Source: Desulfarculaceae bacterium
Lineage (GTDB): Bacteria > Desulfobacterota > Desulfarculia > Desulfarculales > Desulfarculaceae
Direction of reading: 5' to 3'
Assembly (NCBI GenBank): GCA_027067385.1
Contig: JAMOVV010000031.1
Location: forward strand, 1-56,790
DNA: 56,790 nt
The position numbers and the translations under genes were made by a program. A model generated the notes under the pieces. It saw nothing but the letters and a program-made list of their open reading frames with translations, ran no database searches and had not been told where the DNA came from. Shown piece after piece: positions 48,494-56,535 of this stretch (the stretch's first letter is position 1; the number at the start of each line of letters is the position of its first letter).

Positions 48494-48522
48494 AGGCTAT
48501 CATACGCGACAGTTAGTGTCAA
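48494..48522 (-). promoter_or_regulatory. Promoter of the acidic repeat protein gene
   Basis: TTGACA (48522-48517), 17 nt, TAGCCT (48499-48494). It overlaps the last codons of nfo. Confidence 0.5.
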
Positions 48523-49378
48523 CCGACCGCCGTGGGGCCAAGCCGGTCATAATCCGGCGTAAATAGGCCAAGTTACGCCGGTCGGCCCAGGCCGAATCCT
48601 TGGGCGTCTCCATGATCACCGCGGCCGAAGCCAGCCTGGGCTCACCCACCAGGGCTTTAAAGCCCGCCTCCCCGATGTATCCCTGGCCCAGGTGGGTGTG
48701 CCGGTCGCGCCGCCGGCCGCGTGGGTGGTCTATGTCATTGAAATGCCACAGCTTAACCGCATCCACCCCCAACAGGCGCTCCACCCGGTCCACAAACCGG
48801 CCCACCGGGGCCGCCGCGTCGATGCGATATCCCGCGGCCCAGGCGTGGGCCGTGTCCAAACATACCCCCACCGGCCAGCCGTCCAGGCGCTCCAGGAGCC
48901 GGGCCAATTGCACCAGGGTGCCGCCGAGCTGTCCCCCGCCGCCCGGGGTGTTCTCCAGCCACAGGGCCACCGCCCCGCCGGTGCGCTCCAGGGCCCGGCG
49001 CGCCGCCGCGGCCACCCGCTCCAGGCCCCAGTCCAGGCCCCGGCCCATCCGGCTGCCCGGGTGCACCACCACCGCGGCGCAGCCCAGGGCCGCCGCCCGC
49101 TCTAGCTCGTCGACCAGCAGGTCCAGCGACTTCTCCCACAGCTCGTCCTTGGGGCTGGCCAGGTTCACCAGGTAGGAGGCGTGCACCACCACCGGGTGCA
49201 GCCCGGCCGCGGCCGCCGCCGCCCGGAAACGCTCGGCCGCCGCCGGCCGCAGCTCCGGCCGCCGCCAGCCCCGCGGGTTGGACGAAAACACCTGCAAACA
49301 CTCGGTGCCCATCCTGGCCGCCGCCTCGGCCGCCTTGTGGTGCCCGCCGGCTATGGACAGGTGAAACCCCAGGCGCAC
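48500..49378 (-). CDS. nfo: Endonuclease IV (AP endonuclease Nfo)
   Basis: Nfo cuts DNA at abasic sites with a three-zinc centre. The 292-aa TIM-barrel protein has RLGFHLSIAGG at the start, LQVFSSNPRGW, VVHASYLVNLASP, VVHPGSRMG, LENTPGGGGQLGG, VCLDTAHAWAAGY, LWHFNDIDHPRGRRRDRHTHLGQGYIG and METP near the end, together the AP endonuclease 2 signatures and metal ligands. The GTG start at 49378 lies just past the dgt stop on the same strand, so dgt-nfo form an operon of nucleotide and DNA quality control. Confidence 0.93.
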   Translation of the reverse strand: MRLGFHLSIAGGHHKAAEAAARMGTECLQVFSSNPRGWRRPELRPAAAERFRAAAAAAGLHPVVVHASYLVNLASPKDELWEKSLDLLVDELERAAALGCAAVVVHPGSRMGRGLDWGLERVAAAARRALERTGGAVALWLENTPGGGGQLGGTLVQLARLLERLDGWPVGVCLDTAHAWAAGYRIDAAAPVGRFVDRVERLLGVDAVKLWHFNDIDHPRGRRRDRHTHLGQGYIGEAGFKALVGEPRLASAAVIMETPKDSAWADRRNLAYLRRIMTGLAPRRSVDTNCRV

Positions 49379-49382
49379 CGCT

Positions 49383-50432
49383 TCAGCCCACCCCCCGCCA
49401 AGGCCGCGGCAAGAAGACGTCTTCGTACAGGGTAAGGGCGAAGCGGTCGGTCATGCCGGCGACGTAGTCGGCCACGGCGCGCTGCTGGGCCGCCTGATCG
49501 GCCGGCGGCGGCGAGCCCAACAGGCGCTGGTAGAGCTGGCGGTCGTCCATCAGGCGCTCAAAAATCTCTCTGATCAGCTTGGAGGCCTTGATGAAGTCGG
49601 CGTGCACCTCCATGTTTTCGTAGACGTGTTCGTACAAGAAATCGCGCAGCCCGGCCATGGCCTCCTCCACCGCCGGGCTCATGCACAGCTCGCCCCCGCC
49701 GGCTTCGGTGGTGCAGGCGATGAGGTCGCGCACCATGGTGTCGATGCGCCGGCTGAGCCGGTCGCCCAAAACCGCCTTCACCTCCCCCGGCAGATCGTCT
49801 TCGCTGATCACCCCGCCGCGCACCGCGTCGTCCACGTCGTGGGCGATGTAGGCCATCACGTCGGCGGCGCGCACCAGCCGCCCCTCCAGGGTCTGGTCCG
49901 GCCCCGGCGGTCCCTTGCTGAGAAACCGCCCCCGCCCCTTGGAGTGCCGCAGGATGCCCATGCGCACCTCGAAGGTGAGGTTGAGCCCCTGGCCGCCCTT
50001 TTCCAGCTTGTCCACCACCCTAAGCGACTGCTGGTGGTGGTAAAAACCGTCGGGCAAAATCTCCTTGAGCACCGCCTCGCCGGCATGGCCAAAGGGGGTG
50101 TGCCCCAGGTCGTGGCCCAGGGCGATGGCCTCGGTGAGGTCCTCGTTGAGTGACAGGGCCCGGGCCATGGTGCGGGCGATCTGGGCCACCTCCAGGGTGT
50201 GGGTAAGCCGGGTGCGGTAATGATCCCCGGTGGGCGAAAGGAAAACCTGGGTCTTGTGCTTGAGCCGCCGAAAGGATTTGCAGTACAAAATACGGTCGCG
50301 GTCGTGGGCAAAGGCCGGGCGCAGGCTGCACTCCGGCTCCGGCCGCAGCCGGCCCCGGCTGGCCGCCGAGCGGGCGGCATGGGGTGAAAGCATGCGTTCT
50401 TCACGCTGCTCCAACTGCTTACGAACAGACAT
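49383..50432 (-). CDS. dgt: dGTP triphosphohydrolase-like HD-domain protein
   Basis: Dgt-type enzymes hydrolyse dGTP (or other dNTPs) to nucleoside and triphosphate. The 349-aa protein has FRRLKHKTQVFLSPTGDHYRTRLTHTLEVAQIART with the first metal His (78), the HD pair in ALGHDLGHTPFGHAGE (107-108), and the later Asp in DVMAYIAHDVDDAV. It has the shorter length of the Dgt type 2 subfamily. The ATG at 50432 has GGGAG 9 nt upstream. Its first base lies within a TATAAT-like string, probably by chance. It is divergent from lptF with only 53 bp between starts. Confidence 0.9.
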   Translation of the reverse strand: MSVRKQLEQREERMLSPHAARSAASRGRLRPEPECSLRPAFAHDRDRILYCKSFRRLKHKTQVFLSPTGDHYRTRLTHTLEVAQIARTMARALSLNEDLTEAIALGHDLGHTPFGHAGEAVLKEILPDGFYHHQQSLRVVDKLEKGGQGLNLTFEVRMGILRHSKGRGRFLSKGPPGPDQTLEGRLVRAADVMAYIAHDVDDAVRGGVISEDDLPGEVKAVLGDRLSRRIDTMVRDLIACTTEAGGGELCMSPAVEEAMAGLRDFLYEHVYENMEVHADFIKASKLIREIFERLMDDRQLYQRLLGSPPPADQAAQQRAVADYVAGMTDRFALTLYEDVFLPRPWRGVG

Positions 50433-50449
50433 TATAACCGGCTCCCATC

Positions 50450-50478
50450 TTTACAAAACCTCCCCGGCCCTTTAAACT
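50450..50478 (+). promoter_or_regulatory. Leaderless-type lptF promoter
   Basis: TTTACA (50450-50455), 17 nt, TAAACT (50473-50478), then 7 nt to the ATG at 50486. No ribosome site lies between. Confidence 0.65.
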
Positions 50479-50485
50479 CCAGCCC

Positions 50486-51673
50486 ATGCGTCCCACGGGA
50501 ATAATATACCGTTATCTCTTTAAAGAGATGGTAATTCCTTTTATGGTGAGCTTGGGGGTCTTCACCTTCCTGCTGCTGATCGCCAAGGTCATGGAACTCA
50601 CCGAGCTGGTGGTGAGCCGCGGGGTGGAGCTGGGCACCGTGCTGATGCTCTTGGTCTACACCCTACCCTACTTCCTGGTCTTCACCATACCCATGGCCAC
50701 CCTCTTGGGGGTGCTGCTGGCCTTCCTGCGCCTGTCGGCCGACAACGAGATAACCGCCCTCAAGGCCTCCGGCGTGGGGCTCACCCAACTGCTGCCGCCG
50801 GTGATCGCCCTGGCCCTGCTGGCCTGGGCCGCCTCCAGCGCCCTGGCCATCTGGGCCATGCCCTGGGGCAACCGCAGCTTCGAGGACAAGCTCTACCAGG
50901 TGGCCCGCTCCAAGGCCGACCTGGCCCTCAAGGAACGCGTCTTCCTCGACACTTTCCCCGGCCTGGTGCTCTACATCAACCGCCTGCCCGGCCACGGCAT
51001 GCTCGAAGACGTCTTCGTGGTCGACGAGCGCGAGGAGGGACGCGCCCACACCATCGTGGCCAAGCGGGGACGCATCTTCCCGGCCCACCAGGGACAGGTG
51101 GTGCTGCGTCTCTACGAAGGCAGCCTGCACTCGGTGGACAGCGAACTCACCACCGCCCAAACCGCCAACTTCGCCACCTACGACGTGGCCATCAAGGCCG
51201 CCGGACCGCCGCCGGGACAGCGCAAGATCAGCCACGAGCGCGAGATGTACCTGGGCGAGCTCCTGGCCCAGCTCAAGACCCTGCCGCCGGACAGCACCCG
51301 CTACTACCTGGTGGACATGGAACTGCAAAAGAAATTCTCCCTGCCGGTGGCCTGCCTGGTGATGGCCCTGGTGGGGCTGCCCCTGGGGGCCCGCGCCCGG
51401 CGGGGACGCTCCTGGGGTATCTTCATCGCCCTGCTGTTTTTCTTCGCCTACTACCTGATGCTCTCCACCGCCTGGTCCCTGGGCGAAACCGGCATCTACC
51501 CCGTGGTGGTGGGCATGTGGATGCCCAACCTCATCTTCGGCCTCCTGGGGCTGATCATGTTCCGCCAGGAGCTCAAGGAAGCACCCAACCCCCTAATCGA
51601 CGCGGCCAACGCGGTGCCGGTGCTGGTGGGCCGGCTGGCCCGCCGCTGGGGCCGCCAGCGGACCGGGGTCTAA
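50486..51673 (+). CDS. lptF: LPS export system permease LptF
   Basis: LptF with LptG forms the inner-membrane channel of the LptB2FG transporter that extracts LPS toward the LptC/A/D bridge. The 395-aa protein has the family layout. An N-terminal helix follows MRPTGIIYRYLFKEMVIPFMVSL, three helices run to about residue 125, a periplasmic beta-jellyroll follows (LYINRLPGHGMLEDVFVVDE...), and three C-terminal helices start near FSLPVACLVMALVGLPLG. It is followed after 3 bp by lptG. Confidence 0.92.
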   Translation: MRPTGIIYRYLFKEMVIPFMVSLGVFTFLLLIAKVMELTELVVSRGVELGTVLMLLVYTLPYFLVFTIPMATLLGVLLAFLRLSADNEITALKASGVGLTQLLPPVIALALLAWAASSALAIWAMPWGNRSFEDKLYQVARSKADLALKERVFLDTFPGLVLYINRLPGHGMLEDVFVVDEREEGRAHTIVAKRGRIFPAHQGQVVLRLYEGSLHSVDSELTTAQTANFATYDVAIKAAGPPPGQRKISHEREMYLGELLAQLKTLPPDSTRYYLVDMELQKKFSLPVACLVMALVGLPLGARARRGRSWGIFIALLFFFAYYLMLSTAWSLGETGIYPVVVGMWMPNLIFGLLGLIMFRQELKEAPNPLIDAANAVPVLVGRLARRWGRQRTGV

Positions 51674-51676
51674 ACC

Positions 51677-52756
51677 ATGCGTATCCTATCCCTATACCTG
51701 GCCCGCGAATACATCAAGACCGTGGGCGCCCTGGCGGTGCTCTTCGTGGGCATCTTCACCCTCTTCGACTTCATCGAAAAGATCGACAACTTCCACGAGG
51801 CCGGCGTGCCCACCGCCACCGTGGCCGCCTTCTTCCTGCTGCAACTGCCCGAGCTGCTCACCCTCATGCTGCCCATGGCCGTGCTCCTGGGAACCGTCAT
51901 CACCCTGGGGCTCATGGTCAAACGCAACGAAATCGTGGCCATCAAGGCCAGCGGCATCAGCCTGCTGCGCTTCACCCTGCCCATCATACTGGTGGGCACC
52001 GCCTGCGCCCTCATCGTGGCCGGCCTCAACGAAACCGTGCTGCCCCGCACCAAGGCCAAGACCAACTTCATCTGGGACGTCATGGTGGAAAAACGCCCCG
52101 GACGCCTCTTTCACAACCAAAAGTTCTGGTACAAGGGCCACAGCTCCATCTACCACGTGGGCTACTACGACGACACCACCCACACCCTCACCAACGTGGT
52201 CTATTACCGCTTCGACCGCGACTTCAACCTGATAATGCGCATCGACGCCCGACGCGCCCGCTTCCTGGCCGGCAAATGGCACTTCTTCTCCGGGCTCATG
52301 CAAAAACGACGCCCCGACGGCACCTACAGCGCCCAGCGATTCGAAGAACAAACCATCGACCTGCCCGAACGGCCCGGCGACTTCACCCGCCTGGTCAAAC
52401 CCAGCGACGAAATGAACTTCGCCGAGCTAAATAAATACATCACCAAGATCGAAGAAGAAGGCTACGACTCGCGCCGCTACCGGGTAGACCTGCACGGCAA
52501 GATCAGCTTCCCCTTCGTCTGCCTCATCATGGCCCTCATCGGGATTCCCCTGGCCCTGATAAAACAAAAGGGCGACTCCATGGCCCTCAGCGTCATCCTG
52601 GGAGTCGCCGGGGCCCTGCTCTACTGGGTGAGCTTCAGCTATGTGCGCTCTATCTTCGGATACAGCGGCGTGCTGCCACCGGTCATCGCCGCCTGGATGA
52701 TCAACGCCGTCTTCGCCCTGGCCGCCCTCTGGCTCATCTCCACCATCCGCCAATAG
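51677..52756 (+). CDS. lptG: LPS export system permease LptG
   Basis: The 359-aa partner of LptF starts MRILSLYLAREYIKTVGALAVLFVGIFTLFDFIEKIDNF and has three N-terminal helices, a coupling segment KRNEIVAIKASGISLLRFTLPI, a periplasmic jellyroll (FWYKGHSSIYHVGYYDDTTHTLTNVVYYRFD) and three C-terminal helices beginning KISFPFVCLIMALIGIPLAL. Assigning F and G follows gene order and size. The ATG lies 3 bp after lptF. The first copy of the tandem 110-bp repeat begins 1 bp after its stop, so part of the repeat is in the lptFG 3' UTR. Confidence 0.92.
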   Translation: MRILSLYLAREYIKTVGALAVLFVGIFTLFDFIEKIDNFHEAGVPTATVAAFFLLQLPELLTLMLPMAVLLGTVITLGLMVKRNEIVAIKASGISLLRFTLPIILVGTACALIVAGLNETVLPRTKAKTNFIWDVMVEKRPGRLFHNQKFWYKGHSSIYHVGYYDDTTHTLTNVVYYRFDRDFNLIMRIDARRARFLAGKWHFFSGLMQKRRPDGTYSAQRFEEQTIDLPERPGDFTRLVKPSDEMNFAELNKYITKIEEEGYDSRRYRVDLHGKISFPFVCLIMALIGIPLALIKQKGDSMALSVILGVAGALLYWVSFSYVRSIFGYSGVLPPVIAAWMINAVFALAALWLISTIRQ

Positions 52757-52757
52757 G

Positions 52758-53074
52758 CCGCAGGCTGCGGCACCCGTATTTACCAAACGTCGTTCTAAAA
52801 AGTGTTCCCTTATCATTCAGGTTAGGAGGGCTCGTTTGGGAGCAACCGGACGGGGTAATGGGAAAACCGCAGGCTGCAGCACCCGTATGTACCAAACGCT
52901 ATCCTAAAGACTGTTTCCCTTATCATTCAGGTTAGGAGGGCTCGTTTGGGAGCAACCGGACGAGGTAATGGGAAAACCGCAGGCCGCGGCACCCGTATGT
53001 ACCAAACGCTATCCTAAAGACTGCCCCCTCGTCATTCAGGTTAGGAGGGCTCGTTTGGGAGCAACCGGACAGGT
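52758..53074 (+). repeat. Three tandem copies of a ~110-bp structured element
   Basis: Copies start at 52758, 52867 and 52977 (period 109-110). Each begins with a short palindrome (CCGCAGGCTGCGG in copy 1). A 39-nt core is identical in all three (52813-52851, 52923-52961, 53032-53070). In copy 2, CCAAACG (52892-52898) pairs with CGTTTGG (52943-52949), and inside it TCCTAA (52902-52907) pairs with TTAGGA (52932-52937). Copy 1 has TTCTAA in the inner arm, still able to pair through one U-G. GCTC/GAGC around GTTTGG is an alternative hairpin. No protein frame is credible. Confidence 0.9.
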
Positions 53075-53127
53075 AAAAAGTCTTGGGGCCAACGCCTGCC
53101 TGGAAGGCGACGGAGCCTCGCCCCAAC

Positions 53128-53154
53128 AAAAAACGCCACCCGTGGGGGGTGGCG
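53128..53154 (-). terminator. Intrinsic terminator of the glycosyltransferase-receiver operon
   Basis: CGCCACC pairs with GGTGGCG (outer stem 53134-53140 with 53148-53154) and is followed on the minus strand by six T (53133-53128). Confidence 0.82.
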
Positions 53155-53181
53155 CTTGGACTATCGGTTGCAATCGCGCGG

Positions 53182-53547
53182 CTACTGGGGCATGGCGGTC
53201 TCCAGGGCCATCTTGATCTTGTTCTTCAGCTCGGTGAGATCAAAGGACTTGATGACGTAGAAGTCGGCCGCAATGGATTTCATGTCTTCCTTGAAGGTAT
53301 CGTAGGCCGTACAGAGGATCACCGGCAGGTCGTAATGTTTGTTGCGGATGTCTTGCAGCAGGTCCAGGCCGTTGTAGTCGACCATCTTGATGTCCAGCAC
53401 CACCAGGTCCGGTTTCTCGGCCTCAATCATCTCCAGGAGCTGGTCACCACTGTCGTGGGTCACCACCTCGTAGCCTTCGTCGGCCAATTCCTCGGCGTAG
53501 AGAAAGCGAATATGTTCTTCGTCGTCGACGATAAGTAGCTTGGGCAT
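53182..53547 (-). CDS. Single-domain response regulator (CheY-like receiver)
   Basis: The 121-aa protein is only a receiver domain: acidic pocket Asp8/Asp9 in LLIVDDEEHIRF, phospho-acceptor Asp52 in DLVVLDIKM, Thr80 in ILCTAYD, and Lys100 in VIKSFD. No output domain follows. The ATG at 53547 has GAGAGGAG upstream. It starts 14 bp after the glycosyltransferase stop, so the pair is co-transcribed. No cognate kinase is present. It may act as a phospho-relay or bind the glycosyltransferase directly, which is inference. Confidence 0.9.
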   Translation of the reverse strand: MPKLLIVDDEEHIRFLYAEELADEGYEVVTHDSGDQLLEMIEAEKPDLVVLDIKMVDYNGLDLLQDIRNKHYDLPVILCTAYDTFKEDMKSIAADFYVIKSFDLTELKNKIKMALETAMPQ

Positions 53548-53561
53548 GGCTCCTCTCCCGG

Positions 53562-54785
53562 CTAGGCGCTCCAGCGCTCCAGTAGATAAGGCTTGGTCTC
53601 CTCGAAAACCACGCACTCGTTGTCAATAAACTCCTCGGCCTGTTGCACGCTCATGGACGCGGTCTTGCGCACGTAGGAAAGTGTCTTGCCGAAGTACAGG
53701 GGGATCAAGGACGCCAGCAACTCGTCGGCCTCCACCACCTGGGTCTTGTAGGCACAGGCATAGTCGTAGAGCACCTTGGCCCAGAGCTGGGTGGGAAAAT
53801 CGAAATGCTCCATGGGCATCTCGCTGATCTCCCGCAGCTTGATCAGCAAGGGCTCGCTCACCGCCAAGGGGTAGACCTCCTGGTACTGCTTGAGACCGTC
53901 GTGGAACTTGGCCACCAGGGCGTCTTCGGTGACCTTCACCGGCGGCGGCATCTCCACCTCGCCCAGGCCGAAGCCGTATATGGCCGTGGGCTTGGACCAC
54001 TTGACCCGCATCCAGTAGCCGGTGGAATGGACCATGAGATCAAAGATGGTGCCCACCACCTGGCTGAACATGGGCCCTAAGTCGCTGCCCGGGTCCTTGG
54101 GCTTGTGGATTTTGGGACGCCCCATGTAAGCCTGGCAAATGGGGATGTTGTTGTTCATGGCCAGGGTGGTCATCCAGATGTCGATACCGAACTGGCTCAC
54201 CGCCTCGGTCCAACTAGTGGCCGCCAGGTAGATGCGGGCCAGCTCGCCGGAAAACCCGAAGTCGCCGCCGATGGGCTGGCGCACCCGGCGGCCATACAGG
54301 GCCCGGGTGAGGGGATAGGCGATGGAGTTGGTGATGGTGCCGTCGTACTTGTGGCGCACGTACAGGGGAGCCACGTAGCCGAAGTCGTTGAACAGCGGCT
54401 CGCCCAGGTGCTTGATCCAGCGCGGGGTGATGGACTTGAGGTCCGCGTCCACCACCACCACCGCCCGGGCGCCCAGCTCCACCACCTTGCGAAACAGGTT
54501 GCGGAAGTTGTTACCCTTGCCACGCACCCCCGGCGGGGTGGAGATATAAATTTGGGGCACATCCCCGGTGTCGGCGGCGAAAAAGGCCTCTTTGGTGCCG
54601 TCGTCGGAGTCGTTGTCGCAGTTGATGAGCACGTACTTCTTGTCGCCGAAGTACTGCTTGAGCCCCAAGGCGGCCTGGCTGGCGGGGTACCCGATTAGCT
54701 CGGCCTCACGGTAGGAAGGGATGGCCACCACCATCTCGGCTTCGCTGATGTTCAGGGGATTTTCCTCGTAGTGGTCGTCTGGCAT
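53562..54785 (-). CDS. Family 2/81-type glycosyltransferase (GPGS-like)
   Basis: The 407-aa GT-A protein begins MVVAIPSYREAELIGYPASQA. It has the nucleotide-sugar region INCDNDSDDGTKEAFF, LRKVVELGARAVVVVDADLKS with the metal-binding DAD (113-115), and an acceptor region with QPIGGDFGFSGELAR and GIDIWMTTLAM. This pattern recalls glucosyl-3-phosphoglycerate and mannosylglycerate synthases (GT81/GT78), so a compatible solute such as glucosylglycerate is a possible product. A long helical C-terminus (LWAKVLYDYACAYKTQV...LIPLYFGKTLSYVRKT) is present as in those enzymes. ATG 54785 has GAGGA upstream. An overlapping start at 54803 is less likely. Confidence 0.8.
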   Translation of the reverse strand: MPDDHYEENPLNISEAEMVVAIPSYREAELIGYPASQAALGLKQYFGDKKYVLINCDNDSDDGTKEAFFAADTGDVPQIYISTPPGVRGKGNNFRNLFRKVVELGARAVVVVDADLKSITPRWIKHLGEPLFNDFGYVAPLYVRHKYDGTITNSIAYPLTRALYGRRVRQPIGGDFGFSGELARIYLAATSWTEAVSQFGIDIWMTTLAMNNNIPICQAYMGRPKIHKPKDPGSDLGPMFSQVVGTIFDLMVHSTGYWMRVKWSKPTAIYGFGLGEVEMPPPVKVTEDALVAKFHDGLKQYQEVYPLAVSEPLLIKLREISEMPMEHFDFPTQLWAKVLYDYACAYKTQVVEADELLASLIPLYFGKTLSYVRKTASMSVQQAEEFIDNECVVFEETKPYLLERWSA

Positions 54786-54825
54786 TAACTGTCCTCGCGG
54801 CAACGGAATCGCTCTACACGGCCTT

Positions 54826-54862
54826 AGAATATCGGTTTAGCCAGGGCGCGTCAAACCGATAT
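54826..54862 (-). promoter_or_regulatory. Glycosyltransferase promoter covered by a 10-bp inverted repeat
   Basis: TTGACG (54854-54849), 17 nt, TATTCT (54831-54826) is a strong promoter. ATATCGGTTT (54829-54838) and AAACCGATAT (54853-54862) form perfect 10-bp inverted arms, 14 bp apart, lying on the -10 and -35. The position fits a repressor site. Confidence 0.65.
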
Positions 54863-54868
54863 GCCAGT

Positions 54869-54898
54869 TTGACACATCCCGCCGGGCAATAGCATACT
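54869..54898 (+). promoter_or_regulatory. Promoter of the S58 peptidase gene
   Basis: TTGACA (54869-54874), 18 nt, CATACT (54893-54898), 25 nt before the GTG start. Confidence 0.5.
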
Positions 54899-54922
54899 TA
54901 ATTGCCCCTGCAGGAGGAAACC

Positions 54923-55924
54923 GTGTCTACTAAGCCATTTTTCGACCCCACCGGCTCACCGACCGCAGTGCCCGGGTTCACCGTGGGCCACGCCCACCAT
55001 CCGGAGATGCCCACCGGCTTGAGCGTGGTGCTCTGCCCCGAGGACACCGTGGGCGGCCTGGACGTCGGCGGCTCGGCCGCCGGCACCCGCCAGACCAACG
55101 GCCTGGACCCCGACCACCTGGTGGACCGAGTCAACGCGGTGCTGTTCACCGGCGGTTCGGCCTTTGGCCTCGATGCCGCCGGCGGCGTGGTGGCCTACCT
55201 GGAGCAGCGCGGCCGGGGCGCGCCGGTGGGACCCACCGTGGTGCCCATCGTGCCCACCGCGGTCATCTTCGACCTGCCCCTCACCGGCGGCAAGGGCCGC
55301 CCCGACGCGGCCATGGCCGCCACCGCCTGCGCCGCGGCGGGCGACGGCCCCATGGCGCGCGGCTGCGTGGGCGCCGGCCGCGGGGCTACGGTGGGCAAAC
55401 TCTTTGGCGTGCCCCAGGCCACCAAGGGCGGGCTGGGTGGCGCTTCCTGCCGGGTGGGCGACCTGCGCCTGGGGGCCATGGTGGTGGTCAACGCCTTCGG
55501 CGATATCATCGACGAAGACGATCGCATCATCGCCGGGGCCCGCACCTCCCCCGAGGCCCACGAGCTGGTCAACACCGAGCAGTGGTTCACCACGGGGCAA
55601 AAACGGCCGGAGATAAAGCAGGTGACCAACACCACCCTGGCGGTGGTCACCACCAACGCCAAGCTTAATAAATCCCAGGCCCACAAGGTCGCCGCCCTGG
55701 CCGGGCACGGCATGGTGCGAACCATCAACCCGGTCAACACCACCTACGACGGGGACATGGTCTTCGTCTTGTCATGCGGAGACATCGACGCCGACATCAA
55801 CGGTCTGGGGGTAATCGCCGCCCGCCTGGTCCGCATGGCCATACTCGACGCCGTGCGCTCAGCCGGTCCCCTGGGCGGCCTGCCGGCCGCGTCCGGCCTG
55901 CAACCCAAACCACGGGGGGAATGA
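54923..55924 (+). CDS. S58 (DmpA/P1) family peptidase
   Basis: The 333-aa protein belongs to the self-processing N-terminal-nucleophile family that includes DmpA aminopeptidase and beta-peptidyl aminopeptidases. Visible motifs are GFTVGHAHHPEMPTGLSVVLCPED at the start, VLFTGGSAFGLDAAGGVVAYLEQRGRG, GCVGAGRGATVGKLFG, and TKGGLGGASCRVGDL, where the Ser before Cys is the expected processing and nucleophile site. NTTLAVVTTNAKLNK follows. The GTG at 54923 has GGAGGAAA before it. Physiological substrate unknown. pagL-like genes follow 4 bp downstream. Confidence 0.88.
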   Translation: MSTKPFFDPTGSPTAVPGFTVGHAHHPEMPTGLSVVLCPEDTVGGLDVGGSAAGTRQTNGLDPDHLVDRVNAVLFTGGSAFGLDAAGGVVAYLEQRGRGAPVGPTVVPIVPTAVIFDLPLTGGKGRPDAAMAATACAAAGDGPMARGCVGAGRGATVGKLFGVPQATKGGLGGASCRVGDLRLGAMVVVNAFGDIIDEDDRIIAGARTSPEAHELVNTEQWFTTGQKRPEIKQVTNTTLAVVTTNAKLNKSQAHKVAALAGHGMVRTINPVNTTYDGDMVFVLSCGDIDADINGLGVIAARLVRMAILDAVRSAGPLGGLPAASGLQPKPRGE

Positions 55925-55928
55925 ACAC

Positions 55929-56480
55929 ATGCGACTGCGCACCATCGCCGCCGGGCTCCTGGCCCTGCTACTCACCTGGCCGGCCTCCGCGGCCCTGGCC
56001 GGCGGCATCAAACCAAGCCAGTGGGGAATCAGCGGCTATTACCAGGCCGGGGCCACTCTGGCTCCCAAGAACATCAAGGGCGCCGGCGTGATGGTGCACG
56101 CCGCCTGGTCCCTGCGGCAACGGCCCAAGATGGAGCTGCGGCTGCGCCTGGAGGCCTCGGCCGGGACCTTCTGGGACTACGAGACCGCCAGCGAGGTCGC
56201 CCTGGTCCCGGCCCTGCGCGTCCTGGTGAACCTGGGCGCCTGGCAGCCCTATGTCGAAGGCGGCGTGGGCGGCAGCTACTCCAACTTCCAACGGCGCGAC
56301 CTGGGCTCTGACCTCAACTTCCTGCTTTTTGTCGGGGTGGGGGTGCGCTGGCGGATCAGCCCATCGCTGGCCCTGGAGGCCGGCTATCGCTACCGCCACC
56401 TGTCCAACGCCAACCTGGGTACCAGCAACCCGGGGCTCAACACCCACCAGTTCCTGGTGGGGCTGGTGTTACCGTTTTAG
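55929..56480 (+). CDS. pagL: PagL-like lipid A 3-O-deacylase, outer-membrane barrel
   Basis: PagL removes the 3-O acyl chain of lipid A in the outer membrane. The 183-aa protein has a signal peptide (LLALLLTWPASAALAG), beta-strand pattern throughout, the catalytic His157-x-Ser159-Asn motif in YRYRHLSNANLG, an acidic residue in LALEAGYRYR, and a C-terminal Phe as outer-membrane proteins need. GGGGGAA overlaps the upstream stop region. It fits with lptFG in LPS handling, though not in one operon. A close relative follows downstream. Confidence 0.82.
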   Translation: MRLRTIAAGLLALLLTWPASAALAGGIKPSQWGISGYYQAGATLAPKNIKGAGVMVHAAWSLRQRPKMELRLRLEASAGTFWDYETASEVALVPALRVLVNLGAWQPYVEGGVGGSYSNFQRRDLGSDLNFLLFVGVGVRWRISPSLALEAGYRYRHLSNANLGTSNPGLNTHQFLVGLVLPF

Positions 56481-56535
56481 GCCCGCTCCCGGCGCCGGCG
56501 GCAGGGACTAAACCGCGGCCGAGGGAGCCGGCGTC

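Noticed and set aside
50424-50440. TATAAT overlapping the dgt start codon as its promoter
   Set aside because: No -35 at the right distance, and transcription would start inside the gene; a GGGAG ribosome site supports a normal leader.
52758-53074. CRISPR array
   Set aside because: Units are about 110 bp, adjoin without unique spacers and differ internally; no cas genes nearby.
52932-53129. A 65-codon minus-strand ORF inside the tandem repeats
   Set aside because: It merely reads through repeat units; no ribosome site and no conserved protein pattern.
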